This document shows positions 63,255 to 64,000 of a stretch of DNA of 64,000 bases, in pieces. Each line of letters begins with the position of its first letter. Within the stretch, counting starts at the first letter, position 1. This stretch comes from Pseudoips prasinana (taxonomy: Eukaryota > Arthropoda > Insecta > Lepidoptera > Nolidae), in the NCBI GenBank assembly GCA_951640165.1, contig OX621252.1, forward strand, positions 12,742,501-12,806,500, written 5' to 3'. The translations under genes were made by a program, and so were the position numbers. A model generated the notes under the pieces. That model was not told the origin of the DNA. It searched no databases and saw only the letters and a list, made by a program, of their open reading frames with translations.

Positions 63255-63615
63255 ATAATGTCCTCCTAGCCGAATTTCCAGACTCAACAGAGATTAGACA
63301 TCTGCGCGGGACATATTATAGTGCTCAAGTGTGTGCGCAAACACAGGAGCACTTTCTCTTCCATCGCTCTCTTCCATTCTCTCACTTTCTATTAAATCAT
63401 GATCCGATGGGACGCCTAGGCGACACGATCGGAAAGAGGTCAAGTACAGGACCGACGGCTTTACGTGCTCTCCGATGCACGGGGGTATAATACTGCCAAC
63501 TCCCAGACTTCGGGTTAATGCTGAGAAATATTTCTTTTTACAGAAAAGTCTTATAATCACTTTTAGGCCCGACCCGGGATTTGAACCCAGGACCTCGTTC
63601 TCTGCGGGAGAACAG
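63255..63615 (-). repeat. SINE-D
   Basis: TCCTCCTAGCCGAATTTCCA, GGGACATATTATAGTGCTCA, CATGATCCGATGGGACGCC and the tRNA-like head GACCCGGGATTTGAACCCAG at the right, as at 2360-2735. Confidence 0.8.
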
Positions 63616-63699
63616 TCAAATCAAATTAACTCAGTCAGGCAGCGCAATTAATAAGCATAAAGCACACCCAGACTTGTGTTGTATGGCTGATCACAACGA

Positions 63700-63775
63700 G
63701 TATCACCACCCCATAGTAGAAGTCATCCCGAGTGATTATCTGCCATACTGCGATCGCCAACCCGTCTGCCAAGTC
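63700..63775 (-). repeat. Repeat-R fragment
   Basis: CCATACTGCGATCGCCAACC and CGTCTGCCAAG match the centre of Repeat-R. The remaining 63776-64000 is unrecognised. Confidence 0.5.
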
Positions 63776-64000
63776 TATTCCCCAATCATGGACACAACTT
63801 CAATAAAATGGCGATCCTTGAGGAAGCGTTTGTCCATCTGGACGTTTGCTGGGTTGAGGTTTGAACGCTAAGGGACCGCCTATTGGAGCGTATTAGATAC
63901 TTAGTTGGTAGTTTTATTTTATCGGATGACCTGAACCTTTACTGGCCTTGCCCGATGAAGCAGCTTTTATTTATTTTATAACTTGACGTTTACAGTTACC

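Overview
The window looks like repeat-rich, AT-rich, non-coding DNA from a moth or butterfly. Evidence is the density and kinds of mobile elements: tRNA-headed SINEs, RTE and Jockey/CR1-group LINEs, small Helitrons ending in CTAG, a PIF/Harbinger element, a mariner, a Tigger-like (pogo) remnant and many small inverted-repeat elements. The species was not identified. Assignments rest on reading the sequence; no database search was run.

Layout. 1-15 kb: the 5' part of an open RTE reading frame cut by the window edge, a truncated LINE inside an older repeat, nested Helitrons, SINEs and RTE tails. 15.4-19.6 kb: a Helitron carrying a complete 4.05-kb Harbinger element with TTA target duplication, imperfect terminal repeats and two genes, a three-exon DDE transposase on the minus strand and a MADF-domain protein on the plus strand; their exons lie in each other's introns. 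20-22 kb: Helitron copies, two of them joined as a 134-bp palindrome, and an RTE fragment. 22-25.5 kb: a LINE with an intact 957-residue endonuclease/reverse transcriptase. 25.9-26.9 kb: a Tigger-like remnant with a helix-turn-helix fragment split by a SINE. 27-45 kb: tandem repeats, two more LINE remnants (one with a YADD to YAND change), MITEs and SINEs, with no host gene recognised.

45.9-62.6 kb holds the only likely host genes: five small, apparently intronless genes for secreted peptides (85-125 aa). Each has a Cys-bearing signal peptide, an acidic propeptide-like stretch and a C-terminal one-disulfide core of the form C-x2-G-[YH]-x-[RKQ]-x-G-x2-C (10 residues between cysteines). All five share a TATA box 31-35 nt before a CAGT initiator, and four share ACAGTCC at the presumed transcription start. 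Two (48.8 and 56.4 kb) come from a recent tandem duplication whose first copy was later split by a 4.2-kb LINE and a mariner. One (46 kb) carries two cysteine modules. The core resembles, but does not match, the ENF/growth-blocking-peptide cytokine core; the family is unrecognised.

Family labels used below (mine): SINE-A to SINE-D, Helitron-A, Helitron-B, Repeat-R (lepidopteran dispersed repeat often ending in ATG runs), Repeat-X, MITE-M, MITE-P and MITE-T.
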